A DNA stretch of 64,000 bases from Agarophyton chilense (lineage: Eukaryota; Rhodophyta; Florideophyceae; Gracilariales; Gracilariaceae). The stretch spans positions 558,001-622,000 of the forward strand of contig JARGXX010000027.1 of the NCBI GenBank assembly GCA_030374765.1. The letters run 5' to 3'. The position numbers and the translations under genes are program-made. Under the pieces are notes generated by a model. That model was not told where the DNA came from and ran no database searches. It worked only from the letters and a program-made list of their open reading frames with translations. Shown here piece after piece: positions 35,001-44,863 of the stretch; position 1 is the stretch's first letter, and the number at the start of each line of letters is the position of its first letter.

Positions 35001-35543
35001 CTATTCCTCTTTGAATCCCATGTACGCCCCAGCTCCAGTCGGCCAGATCTTTCGAATTCCTTCTAACGCGCAACGCGGTATCTGAATCCTTCTATACTTT
35101 CCAAGAACTCCATGGCGCTCGTACGTAAAGACCTTGTATGCTGTCTTCCGGGCTTCGTTGTTACGTGCAGTACATACACCCATGTCAGGGTACTCTGTTG
35201 CTGTCCTTTCTACAACCGTGGGTCCAAACTGCATCCAATAACAGGGGGTGCCCCCACACGTCTGACAAGCAACGTCTTCGTTATGTGCTGTGACGACCGG
35301 GATGTCGATCGGAACACTGTTTGTAGCAACCAATTCATTAGCGTAGTCGCCTGTCGTGAGCAGCCCATGACAGCCCTGTTTTCGTTCGTCTGGAAGTCCC
35401 ACAGTATCGCCAGATCTCTTCTGCGCGGCCGTCCTCCTTCTCTGTGTGATTGTAAAGTTTTCGTTAGGGGAGGTCATTTGGTTTACGTGTGCAACATTTT
35501 GTTGACGAAATTCACGCGGTTCACCTCTGTTGTCTTCTTGCAT
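35001..35543 (-). CDS. piggyBac accessory gene, P2X7-ballast-like C-terminus
   Basis: Intact frame of about 180 codons from the ATG at 35543 (the open frame extends upstream without an ATG). The N-terminal third is polar and basic (TQRRRTAAQKRS). The C-terminal half has a Cys patch (CQTCGGTPCYW) and then a conserved-looking end: an AYKVFTYERHGVLG block, IPRCALEGIRKIWP and GAYMGF. The pattern 'AY..........G........PxC....IRK.(W/F)P....Y.GF' resembles the last part of the P2X7 receptor tail (ballast region) and related small proteins of protists. That likeness is from memory and not a search. It is tail-to-tail with the transposase, 2 bp apart, inside the terminal repeats, so it probably moves with the element and may assist transposition. 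The exact function is unknown. Confidence 0.7.
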   Translation of the reverse strand: MQEDNRGEPREFRQQNVAHVNQMTSPNENFTITQRRRTAAQKRSGDTVGLPDERKQGCHGLLTTGDYANELVATNSVPIDIPVVTAHNEDVACQTCGGTPCYWMQFGPTVVERTATEYPDMGVCTARNNEARKTAYKVFTYERHGVLGKYRRIQIPRCALEGIRKIWPTGAGAYMGFKEE

Positions 35544-35599
35544 CAAGCTCGCTATTGTACGACTGACAAGCAGCAATGGAAAAGACAGTGAGAATATAG

Positions 35600-36470
35600 G
35601 AGACCTTCAGAGCCTCTAACTGCGCAATGATGGAATCAATAGGCGCAACAGCGGCCGGCACAACCCCCGCGACGCCTCAACAAACTGTCGAGGTCGCGCA
35701 GTGGCGCTGGAAATCGACCGAGCCAAAGCGTGGCAGCCCGACGAAGAATGGAGCAACGACGGCGCCGGGCTGCGTGCAAGGTGGCTAGAACGCGGGGACG
35801 CCCGAGGAGGCCAGAGAGCAAGGCAGTGCAAAAAGGAAGGAGGGCAAGGGTTTGCAAGAAATCTTGTCTGCGAGACGGTGTGGGAAGGCAACAGAGTAGG
35901 GCTGTGTGAGGTGGAAAGAAGGCAGGATGGCGACGGGATGGAAGAGAGAGGCAAGGAGAGCGAAAAGACGTCCGGCGAGGCAGCAGGGCGAACAGACGAA
36001 AGAAGGGGGCGCAGCGTTGCGAAATCGTGGGGGCCAAAACGCGTGGCGGAGCAAATAAGATAGAGGTTGGGGAAGCGCGAAGGTGGTGCTGAGTGAGAGG
36101 TAAAGAGGGTGAGGCGGTGGAAGTGTGCGGGGGTGTCAAGAGGCATTCAGACGCGGCGAAGAGAGAACGCAAGGAGTCGAGAGGGAAGAACGCAGAAGGG
36201 CGCGTCAGTGCCGTAGAGTTGTGATGAAAAGTAGATGTGAGGTGGAGTGGTGTGTGGGCGTGATGGTGGACGAGCGCGGTGGTGCAACGACGATCAAAAG
36301 CGTGGGAGCGCTGAGGTGGGGGGAGCAAGAAGTCAACAGGGGAGGGTGGGGCAAGTGTACGACAGCGCAAAGAAACACTCAGTGGTGCCAAGGAGGGGAG
36401 GGAGGACGTGAAGAAGCAAAATGCTGCGGGTTGGTAGAAGGGAGGGTGTTTGTGGTGCACTGAAAAGGCT
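35600..36470. other. Strongly purine-skewed block inside the piggyBac element
   Basis: The plus strand is mostly A and G (runs such as GGAAGGAGGGCAAGGG, GAGAGAGGCAAGGAGAGCG). This removes stop codons, so long frames open in several phases on both strands (for example 35636-36592 minus). I see no protein family in any of them and treat them as compositional artefacts. Confidence 0.55.
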
Positions 36471-36694
36471 TGGGGCAGCGGTTTGGCTTGACTCTTGTCA
36501 GTCAGACCGATGCCACCGCCGGCCGCTGCATTTATTTGCACCGTGGAGGACGCAGTAGCAGCAGGTGGCCAGTACTGCGCCACTCTAAGCACTGCACCTC
36601 ATGTGTGATGACTTGCACATCTGCTGCACATTGTGCATTTCACAAAAGTTGATTGAAACGCAAAACGAACAAGCGTACTATTCTAAATGGCTCT

Positions 36695-36746
36695 CTCTTA
36701 TCTCTATTATAGTAGAGATAAGAGTTTTCAGGTTCAAAAGGGTTAA
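36695..36746 (-). repeat. piggyBac right terminal inverted repeat
   Basis: Read inward from the TTAA on the minus strand it begins CCCTTTTGAACCTGAAAACT. It contains a near-perfect hairpin, CTCTTATCTCTA-TTATAG-TAGAGATAAGAG (36695-36724). Confidence 0.88.
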
Positions 36747-37007
36747 ATCAAGGCGGGTCTTTAAATCATACGCGCTGTGTTTTTGTGTAGATGCCACAGT
36801 CGAATGAATAGCCGTGTTCTTTTTTTGATATTTTCAATTCATTTTCGGCGTTATAAGGGTTTTAGTGCTGTTCTGACGATTTAAGAATCGCGATACGGTA
36901 GAAGCTTTATTTATCTGTTTTGCAATGTCTTTGATTGGAATTTTTTCACCGCGAAGGGCCACAATCTGTCCCTTTTCATACTCGGAAAGATACCCAGATG
37001 GCGGCAT
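36747..37007 (-). pseudogene. Tc1/mariner transposase relic, DNA-binding part
   Basis: Starts at ATG 37007 and encodes a 57-codon N-terminal helix-turn-helix typical of Tc1/Tc3-type transposases (LSEYEKGQIVALRGEKIPI then KDIAKQINKASTVSRFLNR), closed by a TGA. The remaining bases to the TTAA at 36743-36746 continue toward the catalytic half at 32627-31902. The two halves have the same strand and the correct order once the piggyBac element is removed. Confidence 0.8.
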
Positions 37008-37548
37008 GGTCAATGTACGTATCTGTTATTGGTGATAATGAGGCCAAAGCACTATTTGCGTAGATTACTTGTAGGTGGTTTGGGTATAATTGAGCAACGT
37101 GTTTGGCGGGAATGTATAAAACAAATGTTTGTGCGCGTTGAATTTTCGCGGGCTTTCTTGGGCTTTATTAATGAAGCGCACGTTGGGACAAACAGGCGCA
37201 TGGAGCGGAAGACAAGATGACATACACCGTCAAAGTGAATGACCTGCTTTTATGTCAGTAGATTCGTTTTGTGATTGGAGCAAGTCTTGCATGGTACGAT
37301 GCAATTTAGTGGACGTTGCGTTTCAATTTCGGGGACTGTACTACAGAGTATCGTATCCACAGAAACTTTCCGGAGGGATATTTTGGAGTACGCTTCTCCG
37401 TGATGCAACGAAACACACGTCATCCCTCTCAAGATTGCAACGTTATTATGCCCCGTCTTGCTCGATCCTCTCATTCTGTGCACGTACTGATCGTTCCAAT
37501 GACAACTTTACCGAAGCTACTTCCGTGCGTGTGCTCCTTACACATCTA

Positions 37549-39777
37549 CTAAAGGTACCGAAATCGACTTCTAGGCTCTAAACTAATTCCTAGCTGCTCT
37601 ATGCTCTGGCTCTCTTCATGTTCCAATGCTTCTAGTTCTTCCTCGATCACCTGCTCGTCCACGACCTCAGCAGGCAACCCGTACCGTCTTCTCAAATCGT
37701 ATGCACCAACAGTCTGCATTCTTCCAGAAATACTTGAAGAGGCATAGTGAACCCCGTGATGGTTGCCACTGTAGTCATTGCCGATCACGTCCCCGTTACT
37801 TGCCCTGCAGCGCGCTCTCGCATGGCTGTTGGAAACTGCTGATGTCATGCACGTTCGCAAGTTATCATTGACTTTGTGGCTCATCGGTGGCGTGCTTTTC
37901 GGCGCTAATTCGTAAGCGTTTTTGTTTACGCTCATTCTTTCTTCTGACGACAACTGAGTCGATCGCAGATGACTGATCGGCGCAGGTGCACATTCTGTCC
38001 ATACGTGTTCGCTCAAATCGCCAGCAACGACGTCGTGCTCTTTTCCCATGGGCGACTTACGCACGTTTTGCGATTTCCATGAATCATCTGAAGAACTGTT
38101 AGCAGGCAAGTAGTGATGTCTGTCGTGATCAGATGTATGTGCCGCCTCGGTTGCCAGTTCGGTCGTGTTGTCGCACATGCTCATCACTTCTTCTTTCGAC
38201 AGACGCATCGACTGCACTTGTTGAATGGTGGCAACTGTGGGCTCCATCCAAATGTGCTCTGTAGCCTGCTGGGGCGCATCGCCGCCAGAAGCAAAATCGT
38301 GTCGTTCTGGCCGAGGTGGGGCAAACACGCTCTGCAATTTCTCATCTACATCCGGACGATCATAGTGGGTGACATGGTCGTTGTTGTATCTGTTGATGTG
38401 CATCAAACGATGCTCATTCACGCGATGTTGGCTTCGTTCGTGATTATTTGAATCGAAAGATGATATGTTTGTGCGCAAGGTATGCTGACTATTTTGATCA
38501 GACGCTTGTGTCACCTCAGACGCTATTTCGCTCATGTTCTCGCAAATGCTCAATACCTCCTCTGCCGACAAACGCATCGATTGCACCTGTTTGATTGTTG
38601 CCAACGACGGTTTCATGACTCCTGGTTCCAAATGATGCGCTTTTTGGGACTGATCCCGGCATACATGCTCGCGAAGACCGTCGTCTACATGAACGGCACC
38701 GAACTCGCTCAAATCATCCAAATCGCACACGGGAGGCTTGTCGTGCTGAACACACTGCTCAGACTCCGAGGCAGGCGACAAAGGAAGAGAGGGGGCTTGC
38801 AAAGCCAATTGCTCGTACATGCGATGCAACTCGGCACAGACTTGATCCACAGTCGGTCTGCGTTGGGCATCATGATGCCAGCAGCTCTCTACCAAGTGCA
38901 CGTAGCCAGGCGGCAATCGGTGGTTCTTAGGCCACGGAGGTCGCATGCGCTGCTTGGCGACGAGGTGGATTAGTTGAAGCGGCTTGCGGCCGGGCCACGG
39001 TTTTTGCAAAGTGGCGAGCTCCCACAGCACAATAGCCAGCGCATAGATGTCAGCGGCTTTTGGGGCATGAGGATCGTCTGCGGGAAGGCCGTTGAAGGCC
39101 TCCGGAGCGAGGTAGGCATACGTACCCGCAGGCCCTTTTTGAGCGGGCGAATGGGTGTGGTGAAGATGCGAGGCAGCGTTGTCGACGTTGGGGTCGGAGA
39201 GGTGGTTGAGATTTCTTGAAAGGCCAAAATCGCACAACTTTGCCTGAGCGTCAGGCGGAAAAGACGCGGCGGAGGTGTTAGGTTTTTCAGAGAGAAGGAC
39301 GTTCATGCTCTTCAAGTCTCCAAACGAAAAGTGAGAGGCGTGAAGATACGACAAGCCATTGGCGACATGTTGGGCAATGCGGAGCAGTGATTCATGGGAG
39401 AGGGCGTGGACACCAGCGTGGCGGAGGTCGGAGAGAGCGTGGAACAGACTGCCGCCGCGCATGAGCTCAGTAACGAGAAGAAGATCGTCGTGGCGCTGGA
39501 CGACATCGAAAAACTGGGTGATGCATGGGTGGCGGAGGTGGTGGTAGCGACTAAGCTCGCGGCGGAACTGGATGAAGGCCGAGGTGTTGGTGGAGACGAG
39601 GGAGCATCTCTTGACGGCAACGGGACAACCAGCGAGGAAGCCGAGGTAGACGGCGGCGGAAGAGCCGCGGCCGAGCTGCGTGGAGGTGAGGCGCAGCTGC
39701 GAGGGGTGCACGCCGGGAGTGGGCGTGGCGGCGGGGTGAGGGAGACGACAGGCGGTATTTGTGCGGGCTTGGAGCAT
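37549..39777 (-). CDS. TKL-type protein kinase with repeated C-terminal tail
   Basis: Uninterrupted 742-codon frame from an ATG, no intron apparent. The kinase domain spans about residues 28-322. It has a Gly loop GRGSSAAV (36-43), ATP-anchoring Lys K56 (VAVK), and a helix C Glu near E74. The catalytic loop is FGDLKSMN (152-159), so the usual His-Arg before Asp is Phe-Gly (a non-RD kinase), with D154 and N159 kept. DFG is at 183-185 and APE at 224-226. The LKSMN and WELATLQKPWPG segments are like plant and Dictyostelium TKL or Raf-like kinases. The 420-residue tail is polar and contains three copies of a motif, SLATIKQVQSMRLSAEEV type, at about 391-430, 514-550 and 599-633. No signal peptide or membrane segment is visible. 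It diverges from APRT with a 948-bp gap. Substrate unknown. Confidence 0.92.
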   Translation of the reverse strand: MLQARTNTACRLPHPAATPTPGVHPSQLRLTSTQLGRGSSAAVYLGFLAGCPVAVKRCSLVSTNTSAFIQFRRELSRYHHLRHPCITQFFDVVQRHDDLLLVTELMRGGSLFHALSDLRHAGVHALSHESLLRIAQHVANGLSYLHASHFSFGDLKSMNVLLSEKPNTSAASFPPDAQAKLCDFGLSRNLNHLSDPNVDNAASHLHHTHSPAQKGPAGTYAYLAPEAFNGLPADDPHAPKAADIYALAIVLWELATLQKPWPGRKPLQLIHLVAKQRMRPPWPKNHRLPPGYVHLVESCWHHDAQRRPTVDQVCAELHRMYEQLALQAPSLPLSPASESEQCVQHDKPPVCDLDDLSEFGAVHVDDGLREHVCRDQSQKAHHLEPGVMKPSLATIKQVQSMRLSAEEVLSICENMSEIASEVTQASDQNSQHTLRTNISSFDSNNHERSQHRVNEHRLMHINRYNNDHVTHYDRPDVDEKLQSVFAPPRPERHDFASGGDAPQQATEHIWMEPTVATIQQVQSMRLSKEEVMSMCDNTTELATEAAHTSDHDRHHYLPANSSSDDSWKSQNVRKSPMGKEHDVVAGDLSEHVWTECAPAPISHLRSTQLSSEERMSVNKNAYELAPKSTPPMSHKVNDNLRTCMTSAVSNSHARARCRASNGDVIGNDYSGNHHGVHYASSSISGRMQTVGAYDLRRRYGLPAEVVDEQVIEEELEALEHEESQSIEQLGISLEPRSRFRYL

Positions 39778-40725
39778 GTGGCGGTTGTGGTGGGGTGTGG
39801 GCTGAGGGCGGGGGCGATGCGAGCCGTATCAGCGAGGGTGGGTGTGAGGCTTGTGAGACGAGGGTGCGGTCTACGCCGTTATAGCATATAGGGGCGCGCG
39901 CGTTGCTGGCGGGTGTATCAACCACGGCGGGAGCGCGCGCGGCGTGACGGGGCGCCCTGTAAGCGGCGTATGTCGTGCCCACCGCTCGTCCAGCAGGGCG
40001 GCATTGTTGCGAGGCTGCTTTAGGGAACCACATAGGTTAACGGAAGGTGGCTCAACTTTGGTTCTATCAACACTTGAGAGCCTTTCAGTTTCAACACCAC
40101 CGTGCCGCCTGCCATGTGTTGGTGACGTCATCGCTTCCATGCCAAGCTTTAGCTGTGAAGATCGCACCACTGTCGCCAACCTTCTCCGCCGACCTGCCAA
40201 CACGTTACAATTGGATGCCCCCGCAATTTGTTTTCTCGTGCACCAATTACGCTCCGGTGATTTACACTTTGCGTCGATTGACAAGCCGCGTGCTGCGAGT
40301 ATCTACCCTTGGTAATTTACATTCGTATGATGCGAAACACGTCAAGTGTCCCTCATGGCCGTACTCCATCTTGTGCAAAACGTTGTCGCGTCTTAAGCAC
40401 AAATCAATGATGAGCATTTGCCATTCAAGCTTTCGACGATATCTACCCTGCGTACCTGTACAGTACATGTACAAAGGGTAGTACCTATCAAAGTTTTTCT
40501 ACAATAATAATTGAATTTTGTAATTATGAGCCGTCTTTGACGAGTGACGTGTGTTGTATCTGTCTGTTGCTCATTGAGAGTTTCTCCCTTGTACTTAGGT
40601 TGCCACTACTGGAGAGTGGCTAGCTAGATCTTTACGACGTTGACGATTTCTTTGCTTCTTCCTCCCCTTACTCAATCACTTTTTTCCTTCTATCAACCCG
40701 CACGCCCCTTCTCCGTGCTTTGCAC
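39778..40725. promoter_or_regulatory. Shared upstream region of kinase and APRT genes
   Basis: 948 bp between two divergent starts. Frames here (39871-40481, both strands) are short, overlapping and unrecognisable. A palindromic GTACCTGTACAGTACATGTAC-like stretch lies at about 40454-40474. A pyrimidine-rich run (about 40650-40720) precedes the APRT start. Bidirectional promoter function is inferred from layout only. Confidence 0.4.
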
Positions 40726-41548
40726 ATGTCCATCTCCTCCACCGCTGCCCCCTCCACCGCCCCACCCCCGCTCGATGCCACCGCCCCGCCACCCGAAGCC
40801 TTTAGCGATAACGAGGATGACGACCCAAGTCCGAAGCAACCCGCATTTCCTGCGCCCCCCATGCCAACTCTCGGTTCGCTCGGTGTCCACGAGCCCTACG
40901 TTCGCTCCTTCATCCATCGAGCTCCAAACTGGCCTCGAAACGGCATCACTTTTCTGGACATCAGCCCCTTGTTAGCTGATGTGCGCGCACTCAAGCACTG
41001 TATCGACAGTCTGGCCGAACGCTATGGTGGCGGTCACCTTACGCACGTTGCTGGAATTGATGCCCGCGGTTTTACTCTTGGTTGCGCCCGTACGTTGTAC
41101 TTTTTATGTTTCATGTCGCATTTTCAACAAAGCTGACCCCTCTGTTTTCGTGCTGTTTGCAGTTGCGTACAAGCTCAATTGCGGTTTCATCATGGTCAGA
41201 AAGGCTGGAAAACTACCGCCGACAAATGACGACGCGTCTTCCCTGATATCAGAGGAATATGAAATGGAGTATGGCAAAGGACAACTGCAAGTATACGCCG
41301 ATCTCTTTGACACCTCCAGTGTTGCTACTCCTCGCGTCTTGCTCGTCGACGATTTGCTTGCTACCGGCGGCTCCGCTCGCGCCGCGTGTAACCTGTTGAG
41401 AAATGCTGGCGCTACAATTGTTGAAGTTGCTGTTCTCATCGAGCTGTGTTCCAATGAATTGTGCGGTAGAAGACGGCTCAAAGAAGAAGGCTATATTGAC
41501 CTCCATTCGTTGATCTGTTTCTCTGAAGATGGCCCGCCGTGTGTGTGA
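40726..41548 (+). CDS. APRT: Adenine phosphoribosyltransferase, two exons
   Basis: Exons 40726-41089 and 41163-41548 join in frame to 249 codons ending in TGA. The enzyme salvages adenine to AMP using PRPP. The join restores a conserved block (GIDARGFTLG followed by an ALAYKL-type segment), then VRKAGKLPP, EYEMEYGKGQLQ and the PRPP-binding loop VLLVDDLLATGGSA (residues 180-193). The core is about the usual 180 residues. A further N-terminal stretch of about 60 residues is rich in Pro, Ser and Ala with an acidic patch (DNEDDD), and could be a targeting or disordered extension. A more internal ATG at 40861 (MPTLGSL) would give a product of standard length. This is the clearest housekeeping gene in the window. 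Confidence 0.95.
41090..41162 (+). other. APRT intron (73 bp, GT-AG)
   Basis: GTACG donor, TTTGCAG acceptor, and a CTGAC branch-like string about 27 bp before the acceptor followed by pyrimidines. Removal restores the reading frame and the conserved protein block across the junction. Confidence 0.9.
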
Positions 41549-42412
41549 TGCTGTCATATAATGATATTCCGTCGAGTGTCTGTCTACCACTCTCACCTGT
41601 CTACTTAATCTGCTCAATCCAACACCCACAGCCTCAACTCAAGAGAAGAGGCATGCCGTTTTTTTTTTTTTTTAATCTAACCAATCAGCACCTCGATTGC
41701 CGTATTATGTCTTGTGCGCGATGCGGCCAGCATAGTCGATAGAACGAGAAACATCATGCTCTTTCCGTCGCCACTTTTTTTTTGCTCTTTTGCATCTTTT
41801 TCTTTTCTTGGATTGATGTCTACTAACGTCGCTTTTGGATGGGCTGAGCCGTATTCTTTCTATCTACTTTTCGCCCGACGTTGTTGTTCAAAGCCCCAGA
41901 AACTGCGCCGGACAATCAACGCAGTCATTGCAGTAAATCAAAAGAGTCACACGTCAAGTGCTTATCCACTGTTGTTAGTCTCTGAGCCCGAGTTGTGTTT
42001 CGGAATATTGTAATCTAATGCAGAATCGAGGACGGCGGCTCTCTCTACAGGCTTTTTTTGTGATAAATATCACTAATTGGGCTCGTGAAGATGTACAATG
42101 CCTCTGAGAACGAGAAGAAACAAGACAATATGCATCCGAGCGATCCAAACGCGAGAAAGAAATAATCGTACTAGCAATATTCTACCAAGAAATAGTGTTC
42201 TACTGATACGAGCAAGCTTTGTGTGAGTACTGTGGTCCTGGTGGCCTGCGTCTTCAAAGAATACGTTGGATAGGCACCAAGAAGCATGATCGAAGCAATT
42301 GGGTGATACTTTGCAAAACAAAAATGAACCCTTTTGAACACGAGAACGTTTCTGAGGATTTGAACCCGCTGTCATCACGATTGCATTCATCGTGAATCTT
42401 GACCTTCTCCAT
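41549..42412. other. No recognisable gene
   Basis: Intergenic DNA downstream of APRT, including a T15 tract near 41660. Short frames on both strands, none recognisable. Confidence 0.4.
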
Positions 42413-42464
42413 TTAACCCTTTTGAACCGAAAAAATCTTATCTCCACTACGGTAGAGATAAGAG
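42413..42464 (+). repeat. Orphan piggyBac terminal repeat
   Basis: TTAA followed by CCCTTTTGAACCGAAAAAAT and a CTTATCTCCACTACGGTAGAGATAAGAG hairpin. The 48-bp structure is the same as the right end of the element at 36695-36746 (read inward). No opposite end is visible to the right, so this is a truncated element or MITE remnant. Confidence 0.8.
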
Positions 42465-44172
42465 GTAGTCAATTGAAAGAAGACGCTTGTTTACTTTCCT
42501 TTCACTCTATGCCCTGTGTGCAGGTCTCCATTGAGGATCTGCGCAAAGTAGGATTGCCCAGGCTTTCTATGCGTGCGATTCAGTGCAAGGTCCGTGGAGG
42601 CTGGGAACCTCTCAGTAAGAGAACTTGTGTGCTCCGACTCTCGCTGCAGCGCTCACCTCACGTGTCTACTACCACCTTGCCATTGTCAGCTCTCAAGCTC
42701 ATGTTTATCGTCACCAACGTACCGCCGTCGCAGGTATCGAGCCCCGACGCCGACCGCCACATCTATCGCGCTCCCGCTTGCGACAGTCTATATAACCGCA
42801 ACTTGGATCCCTATTGCTAAAATGTCGTGACGCCGCCTTTCGGCTTCACACACGCGGCGCTAACGTCAATCAAAGGCGACATTGTTTGCGACGTGGAGAG
42901 ACTATTGATAATCTTTCACTTTTCATTCCTAACAGAAGTGCAGTTTGTCAACCTCTTCGCGTCTAACCACAACCAGTAGTCGTTAGTGCAGCGAGGCCAG
43001 CACAGAAAGACGTAGAACGTGTGTCGAAAACTGGCGGCAGATAGGAACGGAATACGCGTTACCAACAAAGCAACACCGGTAGAGCAAACACAAATGCATA
43101 TCAATGTGTAGTTTAGTGACGACCAAGCGGATCTCAAGGTGGCTGCGCAGACCGGAAGACGTTCTAGACAGAGCTGTGGACAAAGCCGCCGCACACGTGG
43201 CGCAGCAGGAGCACCGAATGGAGGTGGGGAAAACGTAAACGTGTGAGTGCCAAAGCGGTACCGTTGTAAGTTGAGCTTCGGACATGTTGCTGAAGTTTAT
43301 ACGTGTGCAGTGGTGGGGACAATCTCAACACAAACAATAGTCGGCACAAAGGGTCTGCCGGGAGCTCCGGAAAGAGCTCCGAGGATATTGTGGGGGCTTT
43401 ATATGGGGATACTAGCCGAGCATTCGGACACTTAAGGTGACGTAGTAATCTGTACGTCACCGATGAACGTTGTACGTGTTTCACAACCGTACAGATGGAT
43501 GGGAAACTGAAGCAGCCTTAATCATTATTTAATTTTTTCGTTAATAGAGTACAGATTATAGTTAAACCTCGGCTCATTTCACCTGAGCTCGGCCATCACC
43601 CTTCATGGAACGGAAAGCATCCCCAATCCTTTGTCTTTGTCATTTGCGCAAATCAGCTTATGAGATGAAACTGTTTTTGTTTTTGAACCCTGATTATCGT
43701 GTTTAGCAATAAGTGACCATTCCGTCCCTTAACAGCCAGCTTATGCATCCGCTATTTTACATGATACATGCTGACACAACTCAATCTAGCTACGGGGAAT
43801 ATTTGGATTCTATAAACCATTCTTTCTCTCTTTCTTTTAATGGATGCATTAGCCTAACTCCAGTATAGTGCATAACGCTTGAAGTCAAAAAGATCTCTCT
43901 CACTATGAAGGTCAACATAATCCCAGGCCATTATCTAATAATATCAATAACAATGAGTCCCTGACGTTCGTTAGTCATAGAAAAAAACTCTCTTCCTGAT
44001 CTCTTCGTCTTGAAACATCCGAAAATGAATTGTTCCGTGTTGCTTAAAAAGTCTGGTCTGCAATCACAGACACCTTTTTTACCGCTCATATGTGTTCTCA
44101 ATAGATATAAAGTTATTGTATTTTCCAAAAACAATTGTGCTAGTGTTGATTCTGCTCTTCTTTGGGTCAAAA
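42465..44172. other. No recognisable gene
   Basis: Short frames on both strands (42392-42830 plus, 42916-43484 minus) lack recognisable domains. The sequence up to element D is AT-rich. Confidence 0.4.
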
Positions 44173-44839
44173 TGTAGTATCCGCTCTAACTGAGAGAGCA
44201 GACACCTGCGACAGCGTTCGGACTGTCGATGGGTCGCTCGCAGCGAAGGAAAAGGGGTGGTAGACCTACAACACCAGCGAGCTGGAAGTGAGGTGTAAGG
44301 CCACTACTCGCCAGCGAGGGTGAAAAGTGCAACTGTAAAGCGTTGATGGGTCGTAGGTACGAGACGGCTCGTGAAGTGGGTGGGGGCTGACTATCTATTA
44401 TAGATCGTCCGGATCTCCGGTTAAGGAATCCTAAGCGAGGAAAAGAATAGTCATGATGCCCATGTTGTCTCCTTTACTTGGAGTCGGCGCTCACCTCTGG
44501 TACACTATATACTGTGTACCAGGGTGAGTGCCAAAATAAATATATAAATAATACCCAGTGGTCAGCCACTTAGCCAAACCACTGTATGGGTATGGTCCCT
44601 AATGGACGTCTAGCTACAAAGGGTAGTAAAGCCAGCCACGTGGATCGCCACTACATGCGCCGTTGCAAGCCACTCCACTCGTGATACCACGTGTTCCAAC
44701 AATGTACCCTGCCTCCTGGCATCCTACGCAGTGTGCCGTTTCATATCAAAATGCTGATGATATCACTTACTTATGAGTTCCAACCGCGACTTCGCGAAAA
44801 ACCAACCCATCAGATTCCCCGACATAGTAGAATACTACA
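44173..44839 (-). repeat. Element D 3' LTR
   Basis: 667 bp, aligned end to end with 54321-54987. Contains a strong hairpin at 44490-44528 and an AT-rich stretch (AAATAAATATATAAATAA, about 44533-44550) that reads as a possible TATA element on the minus strand. Confidence 0.96.
44490..44528. other. Hairpin with TATA loop in LTR D
   Basis: CTCACC-t-CTGGTACAC, loop TATATACT, GTGTACCAG-GGTGAG: 15 paired bases with a one-base bulge. The same hairpin is unchanged in the other LTR at 54638-54676, although the LTR pair has diverged elsewhere. Confidence 0.85.
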
Positions 44840-44863
44840 TACCCCCCTCGTTAAGCGCGAACC

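Larger units (their letters stand above)
32628..36746 (+). mobile_element. piggyBac element with TTAA ends and two genes
   Basis: TTAA at 32628-32631 and 36743-36746 is the piggyBac target duplication. Inside it, both ends start CCCTTTTGA(A/C)CCT and carry a CTACTATAATAGAG(A/T)TAAG block about 30 bp further in, an imperfect inverted repeat of about 46-48 bp. The element holds a transposase on the plus strand (32965-34998), a convergent minus-strand gene (35543-35001), and a purine-skewed stretch without a convincing gene (35.6-36.5 kb). It is inserted in a mariner transposase. Confidence 0.92.

Noticed and set aside
35636-36592. 318-codon minus-strand frame inside the piggyBac element
   Set aside because: Low-complexity Pro/Ser/Arg product in a purine-skewed block where several frames on both strands are open at once; no family likeness.
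39394-39891. 165-codon plus-strand frame
   Set aside because: Antisense to the well-supported kinase domain; composition explained by the kinase codons.
42325-42350. GAACCCTTTTGAACA, similar to the piggyBac terminus, 80 bp before the orphan end
   Set aside because: No TTAA and no following hairpin block; similarity limited to about 13 bp.
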